64,000 bases of DNA from assembly GCF_020966775.1 (NCBI RefSeq), contig NZ_JAJKFV010000029.1:861001-925000 (forward strand), in the 5' to 3' direction. The notes below the pieces were generated by a model. It had not been told where the DNA came from and searched no databases. It was given only the letters and a program-made list of their open reading frames with translations. The stretch's first letter is position 1, and every line of letters starts with the position of its first letter. The DNA is from Rhodopirellula halodulae. GTDB taxonomy: Bacteria > Planctomycetota > Planctomycetia > Pirellulales > Pirellulaceae. This document shows, one piece after another, positions 63,256 through 64,000 of this stretch. The position numbers and the translations under genes are program-made.

Positions 63256-64000
63256 ATGAAATTGAGTCGACGCGATTGTTTGGTCCACTCGTCTTGGACC
63301 ACGGGAGCCTTGGCGGTCACGGCCTCCGCCGTTCCGGCTGGTTTCACCTTGGCCGGTGAGACCAACGATGCCGCGTCCGTCTCGCATCATCCTGCCAAGG
63401 CCAAGCGGGTAATTTTTTTGTTCATGCACGGTGGCCCGTCGCATGTGGACACCTTTGACTACAAACCACGTTTGATTGCGGACAACGGCAAGGACTTGCC
63501 GTTCGATCTGCCGCCGCAGATCAGTGCCAAACCAACGTTGCTGGCCAGTCCGTGGAAATGGTCCCAGCATGGTGAGGCGGGATTGTGGGCGACCGATTTG
63601 TTGCCGGAAATGAGCAAGCATTTGGATTCACTCTGCGTGATCCGGTCCATGCACACTCGTGGTCAATCTCACGGGCAAGCCGTTGGGATGGTCAACACGG
63701 GAAGCGATAACTTTGTTCGTCCGAGTGTTGGTGCGTGGGTGAGTTATGCCTTGGGGTCGGCTCATCCGGATTTGCCGGCTCACGTCGCGATTGCTCCCGC
63801 GACGGCTCACGGCGGCCCTCGCAACTATGGGGCTGCTTTCTTACCCGCGAAGCATCAAGCCACCGTGATCGGCAAGAACGGAAAGATCGGGGATGGCAAG
63901 ATCGCCTACTTGGATTCGGCTCAAGATCATCAGTTTGCTTTGGTCAACCGACTCAATCGTGCGCACGCCGAAGTCTCCGGTCGCGATCGTTCCACCGATG
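63256..64000 (+). CDS. DUF1501 protein, truncated by the window end
   Basis: The first 248 residues are present and the frame is open to the last base. It starts MKLSRRDCLVHSSW, a twin-arginine-like signal without a full consensus, followed by a hydrophobic stretch (GALAVTASAVPAGFTLAG). The DUF1501 pattern is FLFMHGGPSHVDTFDYKP, LLPEMSKHLDSLCVIRSM, QSHGQAVGMVNTGS and PSVGAWVSYALG. DUF1501 proteins belong to the alkaline-phosphatase/sulfatase-like fold group. This gene type almost always follows a DUF1549/DUF1553 gene in planctomycetes, as here. Function is unknown. GAGGTGGAA lies just upstream as ribosome site. Confidence 0.92.
   Translation, partial: MKLSRRDCLVHSSWTTGALAVTASAVPAGFTLAGETNDAASVSHHPAKAKRVIFLFMHGGPSHVDTFDYKPRLIADNGKDLPFDLPPQISAKPTLLASPWKWSQHGEAGLWATDLLPEMSKHLDSLCVIRSMHTRGQSHGQAVGMVNTGSDNFVRPSVGAWVSYALGSAHPDLPAHVAIAPATAHGGPRNYGAAFLPAKHQATVIGKNGKIGDGKIAYLDSAQDHQFALVNRLNRAHAEVSGRDRSTD

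Overview
The window reads as a planctomycete chromosome segment, most likely from Rhodopirellula or a close Pirellulaceae relative. The grounds are a DUF1549/DUF1553 planctomycete cytochrome next to a DUF1501 gene, several sulfatases, a formylmethanofuran-dehydrogenase-like C1 gene, an ECF sigma factor beside a Ser/Thr kinase, and split ribosomal-protein operons. Species assignment is inference. No rRNA, CRISPR array, prophage or insertion sequence was seen.

Layout. 1-4.2 kb: end of a secreted-type protein, an esterase, rsmD, an ABC ATPase and an exported MsrB. 4.2-8.4 kb, minus strand: tRNA-Thr(UGU), tRNA-Tyr, tRNA-Gly, tRNA-Thr(GGU), tuf, tRNA-Trp, secE, nusG, rplK. This is an old, widely conserved order, but it stops after rplK. 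8.5-13.4 kb, minus strand: a polytopic membrane protein, pdxA and mutL. 13.7-14.3 kb: a thioredoxin-like protein. 14.4-27.1 kb, minus strand: a fused S10-spc operon running rpsJ, rplC, rplD, rplW, rplB, rpsS, rplV, rpsC, rplP, rpmC, rpsQ, rplN, rplX, rplE, rpsN, rpsH, rplF, rplR, rpsE, rplO, secY, adk. It has no rpmD and no alpha-operon genes. 27.5-30.0 kb, plus strand: DUF2752, an aminotransferase and DUF2760 separate this operon from the str genes. 30.1-33.2 kb, minus strand: rpsL, rpsG, fusA, without tuf.

33.7-39.9 kb: DUF72, enoyl-CoA hydratase, trmB, a fused HemD-HemE gene translationally coupled to an FhcB-like gene, and a GxxExxY gene followed by a large inverted repeat. 40-45.1 kb, minus strand: a TIGR04222-like membrane protein, an ECF sigma factor and a Ser/Thr kinase, probably one signalling unit. 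45.3-48.5 kb: a DUF2891 protein and a CHASE2 adenylate/guanylate cyclase. 48.5-52.6 kb, minus strand: an FAD oxidoreductase with carbohydrate-binding-like domains and an FMN-binding membrane redox protein. 52.7-56.4 kb: two divergent sulfatases. 56.7-57.3 kb: an exported coiled-coil protein with a clear terminator. 57.4-60.1 kb, minus strand: TadE/TadG-like proteins, a secreted protein and a probable 41-residue gene. 60.3-64 kb: the DUF1549/DUF1553 and DUF1501 pair, cut by the window edge.

The least expected signals are regulatory: a rho-independent terminator between rpsG and fusA, another between rplO and secY, a multi-hairpin leader ahead of tuf, an S10 promoter that fixes a GTG start for rpsJ, and a long hairpin between tuf and tRNA-Trp. 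The most unusual genes are the HemD-HemE fusion and the GxxExxY gene with its CACTAAT-type repeat pair.
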